Origin: Bacteroidales bacterium UBA2198
GTDB lineage: Bacteria; Bacteroidota; Bacteroidia; Bacteroidales; VadinHA17
Length of the DNA stretch: 9,283 bases
Direction: 5' to 3'
NCBI GenBank assembly: GCA_002328625.1
Contig: DCVC01000072.1
Span: 1-9,283, forward strand
Both the position numbers and the translations under genes were made by a program. How positions within the stretch are numbered: the stretch's first letter is position 1; each line of letters starts with the position of its first letter. The notes beneath the pieces were generated by a model. It ran no database searches. It was not told where the DNA came from and saw only the letters and a program-made list of their open reading frames with translations. Shown piece after piece: positions 1 to 7,693 of this stretch.

Positions 1-507
1 GGATTTGACTTTTTGAAAAAGCAGAAGATCCAGCTTCTTGGTGAATATAATAACCTCTTAAATGACCTCACATTTGAGAATGCTGATCTCATTGCGGATA
101 ATATAATGAAAAGCTTTGCAGCAGGTGAATTTGACAGGGTTGATATCATTTATAATCAGTTTAAAAATGCTGCTGTACAGAAACTGACCAATGAGCAATT
201 CCTTCCGGTTGAAACAATTTCTGAGGGTATAATAGCTGCCGTACCCGTTGACTATATTTATGAGCCGGACAAGCAGGAAATTGTCAGGGAGCTTATTCCA
301 AAATCTTTAAAGATACAGTTTTACAAAGCTGTGCTCGATTCTTTCGTTGCAGAGCATGGTGCCAGAATGACAGCAATGCACAAAGCAACTGACAATGCAA
401 CCACAATGATCCGTGACCTGACACTTCAATACAATAAAGCAAGACAGGCTGCAATCACTAACCAGATTCTGGAGGTTGTCAGCGGTGCTGAAGCTCTGAA
501 AGGGTGA
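1..507 (+). CDS. atpG: F1F0 ATP synthase gamma subunit, 3' part
   Basis: This is the C-terminal part (168 residues plus stop) of the gamma subunit, the central rotor shaft of F1 that couples proton flow through F0 to the catalytic beta subunits. The frame is open from the first base (GGA TTT GAC TTT TTG), so the gene starts upstream of the window; the TTG at 13 is an internal Leu codon, not a start. Recognition rests on the conserved C-terminal helix: HGARMTAMHKATDNA is followed by a stretch containing LTLQYNKARQAAITNQI and ending EVVSGAEAL, the family signature that inserts into the alpha3beta3 ring. Family members are usually about 290 residues, so a little under half is missing at the 5' side. 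The prenyl synthase gene follows after 33 bases, and atpD and atpC lie further downstream on the same strand, consistent with one atp transcription unit. No break or odd residue is visible. Confidence 0.96.
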   Translation, partial: GFDFLKKQKIQLLGEYNNLLNDLTFENADLIADNIMKSFAAGEFDRVDIIYNQFKNAAVQKLTNEQFLPVETISEGIIAAVPVDYIYEPDKQEIVRELIPKSLKIQFYKAVLDSFVAEHGARMTAMHKATDNATTMIRDLTLQYNKARQAAITNQILEVVSGAEALKG

Positions 508-540
508 ACTTAGTATGAAACCGGGTATTGAGAAAACAAT

Positions 541-1515
541 ATGTATAATCAATCAGAGTTAAAAAAAATAATCGAAAGGTCAATTGCTAATCTTCCATAC
601 AATACGGAGGCAGAAAAGCTTGTTGATCCCGTTAAGTACATTCTTTCAATAGGAGGCAAGCGCCTTCGCCCGGTATTGGCTCTTATGGTTTGTAATCTTT
701 TCAGTGATAAAATTGATGATGCTGTAATTCCGGTTACAGGACTTGAGATCTTTCATAACTTCACCCTTGTTCATGATGATATTATGGACCAGGCTCTTAT
801 GAGAAGGAATTTTTCTACCGTTCATAATAAATGGAGCATAAATCAGGCAATACTTTCAGGCGACGTTATGGCATTTATTGCAAATGAGTGTTTTTTGCAA
901 ACGCCATCTCATCTCATGACAAAAGTATTGCGGACTTTCAATAAAGCAGCAATTGAAGTATGTATCGGACAGCAACTGGATATGGATTATGAAAAAGCCG
1001 CAATTGTGTCACAGGATGAATATTTGAGGATGATTGAACTTAAGACAGCATCACTTATTGCTGCCTCAGTTAAAATTGGCGCTTTATTCGGAGGAGCTGA
1101 TGAGAAAGACTCTGATCTGATCTATGAATTTGGCAAAAACCTGGGGCTTGCATTCCAAATCCAGGACGACCTCCTTGATATTTATGGTGATGTTAAAGTT
1201 TTTGGTAAAGTGTCAGGAGGCGATATCGTCACAGGGAAAAAAACTTTCCTTTACATAAAAGGAATGGAAATTGCATCATCAGCCCAGAGAAAACAACTGC
1301 AGGAACATTTCATGAAAGAGGATCAAGAGCCTGAAATCAAAATCAGTGCCGTGACTGCCATTTATGATCAGTTGAATATTAAAACAATTAGTGAGAATCT
1401 CGCAAATGAATATATAAAATCTGCTTTCAACTTTCTGGAAAAAGTAGGAGTACATTCTGAAAAAAAAGAAGAATTAATTGAGATCACCAGCTCTCTTATT
1501 GGACGTGATCGTTGA
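541..1515 (+). CDS. Polyprenyl diphosphate synthase, trans-type, probably short chain (C15/C20)
   Basis: A 324-residue member of the trans-isoprenyl diphosphate synthase family, a cytoplasmic all-helical Mg-dependent enzyme that adds isopentenyl diphosphate to an allylic diphosphate. Visible motifs in order: GGKRLRP at 38-44 (IPP binding), first Asp-rich motif DDIMD at 79-83 followed by MRRN, GQQ near 144, and second Asp-rich motif DDLLD at 209-213 within a FQIQDD context, then GGD at 226-228 and KKT at 233-235. All key residues are present, so it should be active. The first Asp-rich motif lacks the two-residue insertion of E. coli IspA-type farnesyl synthases. The residue five before it is Phe74, a bulky position that in this family usually limits chain length, so a C15 or C20 product is my inference; a longer quinone-tail product is not excluded. 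The usual RRG after the first motif is RRN here. It lies between atpG and atpD with gaps of 33 and 61 bases. No Shine-Dalgarno is seen before the ATG. Confidence 0.93.
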   Translation: MYNQSELKKIIERSIANLPYNTEAEKLVDPVKYILSIGGKRLRPVLALMVCNLFSDKIDDAVIPVTGLEIFHNFTLVHDDIMDQALMRRNFSTVHNKWSINQAILSGDVMAFIANECFLQTPSHLMTKVLRTFNKAAIEVCIGQQLDMDYEKAAIVSQDEYLRMIELKTASLIAASVKIGALFGGADEKDSDLIYEFGKNLGLAFQIQDDLLDIYGDVKVFGKVSGGDIVTGKKTFLYIKGMEIASSAQRKQLQEHFMKEDQEPEIKISAVTAIYDQLNIKTISENLANEYIKSAFNFLEKVGVHSEKKEELIEITSSLIGRDR

Positions 1516-1576
1516 ATACAAGAGGCTAAACATTATTGAACTATTAAATCTGTTTTAAAAAAAATAATTAAGATCT
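1516..1576 (+). promoter_or_regulatory. A-rich gap before atpD, possible internal promoter
   Basis: This 61-base gap is the widest in the atp cluster. It contains TAAATCTG at 1545-1552, which matches the Bacteroidota -7 consensus TAnnTTTG at five of six fixed positions, and a T4-A8 tract at 1553-1564. I see no convincing TTTG element at the expected -33 distance, and no Shine-Dalgarno sequence before the atpD ATG; an A-rich leader is the norm in this phylum. An internal promoter driving atpD-atpC is therefore possible but weakly supported. I see no hairpin that would terminate transcription from upstream. Confidence 0.25.
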
Positions 1577-3085
1577 ATGTCAAAAAGCACAGGGAAGATC
1601 AGCCAGATAATAGGACCGGTGGTTGACGTATCTTTTACGAGGCAGGGTTTTGAAATGCCCGATATTTATGATGCCCTCGAGATAACCAGGGATGATGGTA
1701 CAGTACTTGTTGTCGAGTGCCAGCAGCATATTGGAGAAAACACAGTACGGACAATCGCAATGGATTCAACTGATGGATTACGAAGGGGAATGGAAGTAAT
1801 AGCAACAGGATCGCCAATTGTAATGCCAATCGGTGACCAGATCAGAGGAAGACTGATGAATGTTACAGGGGAAGCAATTGATGGTATTGGGAAGCTCGAT
1901 AAGAAAGGGGGCTATCCAATTCATCGCAAGCCACCGAAGTTTGATGATCTTTCAACAGAAAAAGAAGTATTGTACACCGGTATCAAAGTAATTGACCTGA
2001 TCGAACCATATTCCAAAGGAGGGAAGATTGGCCTCTTTGGGGGAGCAGGTGTAGGGAAGACTGTTGTGATCCTGGAGCTGATAAACAATATTGCAAAAGC
2101 ATATTCAGGCTTATCTGTTTTTGCCGGAGTCGGAGAAAGAACAAGAGAAGGCAATGATCTTCTCAGGGAGATGCTGGAAGCAGGTGTAATTACGTATGGT
2201 ACCAATTTTCTTGAAAATATGGAATCAGGGGGGTGGGATCTTACAAAAGTCGATAAGGATGCTTTAAGAGAATCAAAACTAGCTCTCGTATTCGGGCAGA
2301 TGAATGAGCCACCGGGAGCCAGGGCCAGAGTAGCTCTGTCAGGACTCTCTGTAGCTGAACATTTCAGGGATGGAGATGGTAAGAGCGGAGGAAGGGACAT
2401 CCTGTTTTTCATGGATAACGTATTCCGTTTTACGCAGGCCGGATCTGAAGTATCTGCCCTTCTCGGAAGAATGCCATCAGCGGTTGGATACCAGCCGACA
2501 CTTGCTACAGAGATGGGTATTATGCAGGAACGCATAACTTCAACACGGCATGGGTCAATTACTTCAGTTCAGGCTGTGTATGTTCCTGCAGACGACCTTA
2601 CTGACCCGGCTCCCGCAACAACATTCGCTCATCTTGATGCAACTACAGTTTTGAGCAGGAAAATATCTGAGCTTGGGATATACCCGGCAGTTGATCCTCT
2701 TGATTCCACATCACGTATATTGTCAGCAGATATTGTAGGGGAGGCCCATTATAACTGCGCACAAAGAGTCAAAGAATTGTTGCAGCGTTATAATGAATTG
2801 CAGGATATAATAGCTATTCTAGGTATGGATGAGCTTTCAGAAGAAGATAAAATAGTTGTCCACAGAGCAAGAAGAGTACAGAGATTTCTTTCACAACCCT
2901 TTCATGTGGCAGAACAATTCACAGGTATTAAAGGCGCCCTGGTATCTATTGAAGATACGATCAGGGGATTCAATATGATTCTGGATGGCAGTGTTGACCA
3001 GTATCCTGAATCAGCGTTTATGCTGGTCGGTACTATCGATGATGCTATCGAAAAAGGAGAGAAGATACTTGCTCAGTCAAGATAA
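1577..3085 (+). CDS. atpD: F1F0 ATP synthase beta subunit (catalytic)
   Basis: The catalytic subunit of F1 (502 residues), peripheral on the cytoplasmic side of the inner membrane, making ATP from ADP and phosphate as gamma rotates. An N-terminal beta-barrel (about 1-80) precedes the nucleotide-binding domain. The P-loop is GGAGVGKT at 155-162 with Lys161; the catalytic Glu187 and Arg188 lie in GERTREGND; GQMNEPPGARARVAL follows; the Walker B Asp280 lies in FFMDNVFRF, where Met replaces the usual Ile. GIYPAVDPLDSTSRI carries the adenine-pocket Tyr, and the DELSEED loop is intact near 417. Between GND (192-194) and VFGQMNE there are 43 residues compared with 16 in E. coli, including GGWDL at 218-222; this extra stretch is characteristic of Bacteroidota beta subunits and accounts for most of the excess over the 460-residue E. 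coli protein. atpC follows after 39 bases. The ATG at 1577 begins the typical GKISQIIGPVVDVSF start, so the start is secure. Confidence 0.98.
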   Translation: MSKSTGKISQIIGPVVDVSFTRQGFEMPDIYDALEITRDDGTVLVVECQQHIGENTVRTIAMDSTDGLRRGMEVIATGSPIVMPIGDQIRGRLMNVTGEAIDGIGKLDKKGGYPIHRKPPKFDDLSTEKEVLYTGIKVIDLIEPYSKGGKIGLFGGAGVGKTVVILELINNIAKAYSGLSVFAGVGERTREGNDLLREMLEAGVITYGTNFLENMESGGWDLTKVDKDALRESKLALVFGQMNEPPGARARVALSGLSVAEHFRDGDGKSGGRDILFFMDNVFRFTQAGSEVSALLGRMPSAVGYQPTLATEMGIMQERITSTRHGSITSVQAVYVPADDLTDPAPATTFAHLDATTVLSRKISELGIYPAVDPLDSTSRILSADIVGEAHYNCAQRVKELLQRYNELQDIIAILGMDELSEEDKIVVHRARRVQRFLSQPFHVAEQFTGIKGALVSIEDTIRGFNMILDGSVDQYPESAFMLVGTIDDAIEKGEKILAQSR

Positions 3086-3124
3086 TCAAAATGTCTGATA
3101 TTACTTGTAAACCAATTTACTATA

Positions 3125-3370
3125 ATGAAGATTGAAATTATTACTCCTGAAACCAGGATATACGAAGGCGATATCAAATCTGTCAGGGTACCTGGTAAAA
3201 AAGGATCTTTCCAGGTATTAAAGGATCATGCCCCGATTATTTCAACTCTTGAGAGCGGATTGGTTATTATGGTGGATGAAACAGATAAAGAAATAACCTG
3301 TGAGATTACCGGAGGAGTGATTGAAGTTAAGATGAATAAAATAATTCTTCTTGCCGAGTCTGCTAAATAG
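3125..3370 (+). CDS. atpC: F1F0 ATP synthase epsilon subunit, short form
   Basis: Epsilon binds gamma at the foot of the central stalk, linking it to the F0 c-ring. The 81-residue product consists only of the N-terminal beta-sandwich: it opens with KIEIITPETRIYEGD, continues with VRVPGKKGSFQVLKDHAPI (family pattern: G..G.f.vl..HaP), and ends after GGVIEVKMNKIILLAES. The two C-terminal helices that in E. coli (about 139 residues) can extend and inhibit ATP hydrolysis are absent. The stop is not a recent frameshift as far as I can see, because such short epsilons are normal in Bacteroidota. The family knowledge implies that inhibition by an extended epsilon C-terminus cannot occur here. It lies 39 bases after atpD and 10 bases before the likely start of the decarboxylase gene. 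No Shine-Dalgarno precedes the ATG. Confidence 0.95.
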   Translation: MKIEIITPETRIYEGDIKSVRVPGKKGSFQVLKDHAPIISTLESGLVIMVDETDKEITCEITGGVIEVKMNKIILLAESAK

Positions 3371-3380
3371 CTCCAGTACG

Positions 3381-4799
3381 ATGACATCAGATGAGTTCCG
3401 CAAACATGGCCACTACCTGATTGAGTGGATGGCCCGATACATGGAAAATATAGAAAGCTATCCTGTAAAATCATCAGTTCAGCCGGGAGATATATTTAAA
3501 CAGATACCAGGCGATCCTCCCGAAAAACCCGAGTCGTTTGAATCGCTGATGCACGATTTTGAAGAGATCATTATGCCAGGGATAACCCACTGGCAACATC
3601 CGGATTTTTTTGCTTATTTCCCTGCCAATACAAGCCCTCCTTCAATTCTTGCCGAAATGATTATTGCTACTCTAGGGACACAGTGCATGATATGGGAAAC
3701 ATCGCCGGCTGCAGCGGAACTGGAGGAAAAGATGATGATTTGGCTGAGAGGTCTTATCGGACTTCCGGATTGCTTCGAGGGTGTTATCCAGGATACAGCA
3801 TCTACTGCAACACTGGCAGCAATTGTAACCGCCAGGGAAAAAGTCAGCGATTTCTTAATTAATGATGAAGGAGCAACTTCTGCCGGAATCCTCAGAGTGT
3901 ATTGTTCAGAGCAGACTCATTCCTCTGTTGAAAAAGCAGTCAGAATCACCGGGCTTGGTAAAAGAAACCTTGTCAAAATTCCAGTAAGAGATGATTTCTC
4001 AATTGATACTGCAAAATTAAAAGAGGCTGTTGAAGCTGACAAACGGAATGGATTCATGCCATGTTGTGCTATTGCCACTCTGGGAACAACAGGAACGATG
4101 GCTGTTGATTCGATAAGAGCTGTAGGGGAGATCTGTGCGGAAAACAATATCTGGTTTCATGTAGATGCTGCTATGGCCGGTACGGCTCTTATTTTACCGG
4201 AATTCCGATGGATGATCGATGGTAAAGAATTCATAGACAGCTTTGTTTTCAATCCTCACAAGTGGATGTTTACTAATTTCGATTGTACAGCTTTCTTTAT
4301 TAGAGAGCCGGCATTACTTATAAGGACATTTGAAATTCTTCCGGAGTATCTTAAAACAAGGACAAGAGGCAAAGTTAATGACTACAGGGATTGGGGTGTG
4401 CCTCTCGGAAGAAGATTCCGGGCTCTGAAACTCTGGAGTGTGATAAGATCATATGGGGCTGAAGGGCTTCGTGAAAAAGTAAGATATCATATAAATATTG
4501 CATCCTGCCTTTCAAAAATGATATACCAGGAATCAGATTTCGAAATACTTGCTCCCGTTATGCTTAATGTGATCTGCTTCAGGTACAAGCCTGCAGAAAC
4601 GGACGAAAAACACCTGAATAATTTAAATGAAGAACTGAACCATCTTCTGAATGATTCAGGAAAAATCTATCTTACACATACCATGATCAATGGCAAATAC
4701 ACCCTAAGGATGGTAACAGGTCAGACCAATGTAACAATGGATCATGTTGAAAAGGCATGGGTCCTTATTAAAAATACTGCACGAAACCTAAAGTTATAA
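3381..4799 (+). CDS. Group II PLP-dependent decarboxylase, aromatic-L-amino-acid decarboxylase family
   Basis: A 472-residue fold-type I PLP enzyme, expected to be a cytoplasmic dimer that decarboxylates an aromatic amino acid to an amine and CO2. Alignment by eye with human AADC is close: HWQHPDFFAYFPA near the N-terminus, stacking His180 (human His192) in QTHSSVE, Asp262 (human Asp271) in HVDAAMAG, Schiff-base Lys294 (human Lys303) in FNPHKW, and loop Tyr323 (human Tyr332) in LPEYLK. That Tyr is what decarboxylases have; the related aldehyde synthases have Phe. Gly343 in VPLGRRF matches human Gly354; in plant enzymes Gly here goes with indolic and Ser with phenolic substrates, so tryptophan-like substrates are possible, but this is inference. 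DAAMAG replaces the common DAAYAG or DAAWAG. I chose ATG at 3381, 10 bases after atpC, because it starts directly on the conserved EFRKHGH helix; TTG at 3351 would add ten unconvincing residues and overlap atpC. Probably cotranscribed with atpDC. Confidence 0.93.
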   Translation: MTSDEFRKHGHYLIEWMARYMENIESYPVKSSVQPGDIFKQIPGDPPEKPESFESLMHDFEEIIMPGITHWQHPDFFAYFPANTSPPSILAEMIIATLGTQCMIWETSPAAAELEEKMMIWLRGLIGLPDCFEGVIQDTASTATLAAIVTAREKVSDFLINDEGATSAGILRVYCSEQTHSSVEKAVRITGLGKRNLVKIPVRDDFSIDTAKLKEAVEADKRNGFMPCCAIATLGTTGTMAVDSIRAVGEICAENNIWFHVDAAMAGTALILPEFRWMIDGKEFIDSFVFNPHKWMFTNFDCTAFFIREPALLIRTFEILPEYLKTRTRGKVNDYRDWGVPLGRRFRALKLWSVIRSYGAEGLREKVRYHINIASCLSKMIYQESDFEILAPVMLNVICFRYKPAETDEKHLNNLNEELNHLLNDSGKIYLTHTMINGKYTLRMVTGQTNVTMDHVEKAWVLIKNTARNLKL

Positions 4800-4801
4800 G
4801 A

Positions 4802-7693
4802 TTACAACCTGCTTTTTCCGATGTTCATTCCGAAAACATCAATGTTTAAAAGTAACTTAAGAAAAGGAAGTTCTCTAAATGAACGCCATGAGGCTTGCAC
4901 ACCTGAAGATATCATAAATGGCACCCTAAGTACAAAGAAGTCTGACAATAATTCCACTCCGAACGATTTAAAAGATTCCTGATAATCATGATAATTAACT
5001 GAATTTCCCTGATCAGTAACACTGAAGACATAGTTTCCGGTCCCTCGTGTATGATCATAAAAAATATCTGCCCGTATCCTTTTTATATACAGAATACTTG
5101 CTACATTAAAATCAGGATAAAACAACGGCATAAAGTAATCAGCGGAAACAAATTCAACCTTTTTTGAGATGATATTATCATAGCTCCGGGCAAATGAAGC
5201 CCGGTTTCCGAGAATAAATTTCTCCGGATTCTGTTTCTCGTATTCCATTCTTATTTTTAAGCCATGGTTTGGCAGAAAACCCGGGAAATAAAAAGCAGTT
5301 CTCACAGTTGAAATATTCCCGTATAATTCTTTATCGAAAGGATACGATGTATAGCTAAGGTCGAAAACCTGAGCCCAGCGTGGGTAAATATCTCGAAATG
5401 CTGACCGCCGGTAATTCGAAAAATATAATCTCCCTGATAATTGAGTTTGTCCGTAATCATAAATACTTTTTTCTCTGATATATATGTAATCATTACTATA
5501 AATTGATGAAGCAGAAAAATACAGGTATTGAGAGAATGAGCCAGTTGAGAATATAAGCGGAAGGGAAACCGTGTTGGTCATACTGATGCCTTGTCTTATA
5601 TCTGCAGGATCGGCCACAGACTGACTGAGCTTCTGAATTGCCGGAATGTTTCCGTATTCTGTTTTCGATTCAAGAACAAGATACCAGCCCTGCCATTTGA
5701 GCCTTGTATGGATCTTATGCCTGTTTTCTGAGTATTCATACCCCAATGATGAAATCAAAGTGCTCAGGTTATTCTGGGTCATAATTGTAAAACCGGGCTT
5801 TATGGATGCGGGATCAGATTGAATTTCTTCAATATCTGCATAAAATGGCATCCAGCTGTGAAATCTGACTAGATGCAGCCACTTCCTGTAAGGTTTGGGT
5901 GTGTAAATTTGAACGGGATCGCTGTTATTCATTGAAACAATGCCATCATATCTGTTTATGAGAAACGAACCTGAACTTGAATTGAGCATTGTCTCAGTTT
6001 CAGGGGAGGGAAGGGTCGTAAAGCCAATATTGTTACCTGTTGAGGAATAGTCTGCAAAAAGCAAATTATAGCCGCTTACATTCAGATCGCTTATCCCGAA
6101 TCTTGATCTGGTAAGAGGTATTATGGTTTTGTCGGGCCTGCGGAGGTATATATTATCAGTCCCTGAAGCAGAGCTTACAAAAAACAATGAATCATTCCTG
6201 AGAAATGACGATTGCAGATCATCTCTGTCGGCTGCAATCAGGGTTTCCCATGTGTTGTCTATAAGATTAAATGACATTATTCCCTCGCCAGGTTCTGTTA
6301 AGTATATGACAGAGACCTTTTTCCCGCCCTCATCCCACTGAGGCCGCTGAAGAGATACATTATCGGGCGCAGGAACCGTTCTGAGAATAAATCCGCTAAA
6401 GGCATTAATGAAAATTAAATTATTTTTGCCATCCACGCTGTTTTCAACTGCTGCTATATACTTAGCATCAGGAGAAATTGATGCTGCCATTAACCTTGAT
6501 CTTTTGGTAAGCTGCTTTATCTGTTTGGAATAAATGTCCTTTATCATAACTACTGACCAGTTCCGGTTCTCCCATCTCGGGTCACGACGCGTTTCAACCC
6601 ACACTATCTTACCTTTTGCATAGGATAAGAACCAGGGATTTACCCTGCCCGGATTGTGAATCCTTTTCTCACTCTTTTCGGATGTTTTGATAAGAACAAA
6701 GGAAGGAGGTTTGGATAAAGAGGTTTTTACCGCTATGATACTGTCAGTTCCTGCAATTACGGGCGAATAATAGTTAATATATTTTCCGCCCTTTGGCGGA
6801 TTGACCACTTCATAATCTTCGCTCATTGACTCTGCATCATCAGATATCCAGATGTTTTTAAGAGTATCAAAGGTTTCCCTGAATAGTCTTTTTTTTGTAA
6901 GAGATGCATTTTTTGAAAGGCTTAAATTTACTGGATTGATTGTAAAGGGCAGATTGGCGGTATAACTTAGTACATTATTCCATAAACGGGGATCGTATTT
7001 TAACTTTGACCACGCCAGCATCTGGTAGCCCGATTCGTAATGGTCGGGAACAAAATCCCTGAAAGATCCGTTTATCATTTTATCATATTTGTACATCCCT
7101 CCTTTTTCGATGGTTATAGCCTTAAGCTGTTTCTGAAATGAAGGGCTCCTTCCCCGTCCTGATTCAGTCAGTGCTGTTTCGTTGAACACTGCTTCCCCTT
7201 CAAGGAACCAGAATGGCAGAAGAGAAGCAACGACACCAGAAAACTGTTCTCCTAATAGAAAAGAGAGGGCTTTTGTAAATCCTTTGTTAAGCGACTCCAT
7301 CTGAAAGACATGAGTGAGTTCATGAATTGCCAGATGTTCGAACGGATCCAGCGGAATGGTGTTCTGCTCGGGTGTGGGATAGATTTCTATTCTTCTGGGA
7401 GCCCACGCAACGTATCCATTGGAATTGACAGTATGGTTATGAATTATTACCGGGATCCTGTACCTCTTATCCGGATATATCTTTGTTAGTCTTGAACAGG
7501 CATTCTCGAGTGATCTGGTGAATTCCATGCCTCCTGATCCGAAATCCCTGGGGTAAATAACATTGAATCTTCCGGTTTTTATCTGCATCCATTTAAATGA
7601 AGAAGGGTCCTGACCGGTCTCATAATACTGGGCATACACAACGGGAAAAGACATAAATAAAACTAAACAAATCAAGAACAGGGTAATCCTCAT
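4802..7693 (-). CDS. Exported zinc-protease-like protein with beta-propeller and probable outer-membrane barrel
   Basis: A 963-residue envelope protein that I recognise by architecture only. Residues 1-21 form a signal peptide (hydrophobic core LFLICLVLFM, probable cleavage after VYA). Residues about 35-290 resemble peptidase MA-like gluzincins: HELTH at 124-128 supplies two zinc-binding His and the general-base Glu125, and WFLEGEA at 162-168 supplies the probable third ligand, Glu165. Residues about 300-560 contain propeller-like (PD40/TolB-type) repeats such as SISPDAKYIAAVE (405-417). From about 605 to the end there are many alternating-polarity aromatic strands, including YFMPLFYPDF (853-862) and SFGVELLSDFF (910-920), reminiscent of Omp85/surface-antigen barrels, suggesting an outer-membrane anchor. 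The last residues (GKSRL) are not the aromatic end common in barrels. It converges on the decarboxylase gene with a 2-base gap and diverges from the DUF2723 gene. Substrate and role are unknown; the protease call is motif-based. Confidence 0.8.
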   Translation of the reverse strand: MRITLFLICLVLFMSFPVVYAQYYETGQDPSSFKWMQIKTGRFNVIYPRDFGSGGMEFTRSLENACSRLTKIYPDKRYRIPVIIHNHTVNSNGYVAWAPRRIEIYPTPEQNTIPLDPFEHLAIHELTHVFQMESLNKGFTKALSFLLGEQFSGVVASLLPFWFLEGEAVFNETALTESGRGRSPSFQKQLKAITIEKGGMYKYDKMINGSFRDFVPDHYESGYQMLAWSKLKYDPRLWNNVLSYTANLPFTINPVNLSLSKNASLTKKRLFRETFDTLKNIWISDDAESMSEDYEVVNPPKGGKYINYYSPVIAGTDSIIAVKTSLSKPPSFVLIKTSEKSEKRIHNPGRVNPWFLSYAKGKIVWVETRRDPRWENRNWSVVMIKDIYSKQIKQLTKRSRLMAASISPDAKYIAAVENSVDGKNNLIFINAFSGFILRTVPAPDNVSLQRPQWDEGGKKVSVIYLTEPGEGIMSFNLIDNTWETLIAADRDDLQSSFLRNDSLFFVSSASGTDNIYLRRPDKTIIPLTRSRFGISDLNVSGYNLLFADYSSTGNNIGFTTLPSPETETMLNSSSGSFLINRYDGIVSMNNSDPVQIYTPKPYRKWLHLVRFHSWMPFYADIEEIQSDPASIKPGFTIMTQNNLSTLISSLGYEYSENRHKIHTRLKWQGWYLVLESKTEYGNIPAIQKLSQSVADPADIRQGISMTNTVSLPLIFSTGSFSQYLYFSASSIYSNDYIYIREKSIYDYGQTQLSGRLYFSNYRRSAFRDIYPRWAQVFDLSYTSYPFDKELYGNISTVRTAFYFPGFLPNHGLKIRMEYEKQNPEKFILGNRASFARSYDNIISKKVEFVSADYFMPLFYPDFNVASILYIKRIRADIFYDHTRGTGNYVFSVTDQGNSVNYHDYQESFKSFGVELLSDFFVLRVPFMISSGVQASWRSFRELPFLKLLLNIDVFGMNIGKSRL

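Noticed and set aside
13..15. TTG as start codon of a 164-residue protein
   Set aside because: The frame is open to base 1 and the protein is the C-terminal part of gamma, so this is an internal Leu codon of a gene cut by the window edge.
515..562. 15-codon ATG frame in the atpG-prenyl synthase gap
   Set aside because: It overlaps the synthase start, has no ribosome binding site and no recognisable content.
1921..2535. 204-codon open frame on the minus strand
   Set aside because: It lies wholly inside atpD, whose protein is fully conserved; the translation is Ser/Pro-rich and resembles no family.
3351..3380. TTG 3351 as start of the decarboxylase
   Set aside because: It overlaps atpC and adds ten residues unlike the family; ATG 3381 begins right at the conserved N-terminal helix.
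6123..6341. Plus-strand open frame of 72 codons
   Set aside because: Antisense to the propeller part of the large exported protein, with no motif and no plausible start context.
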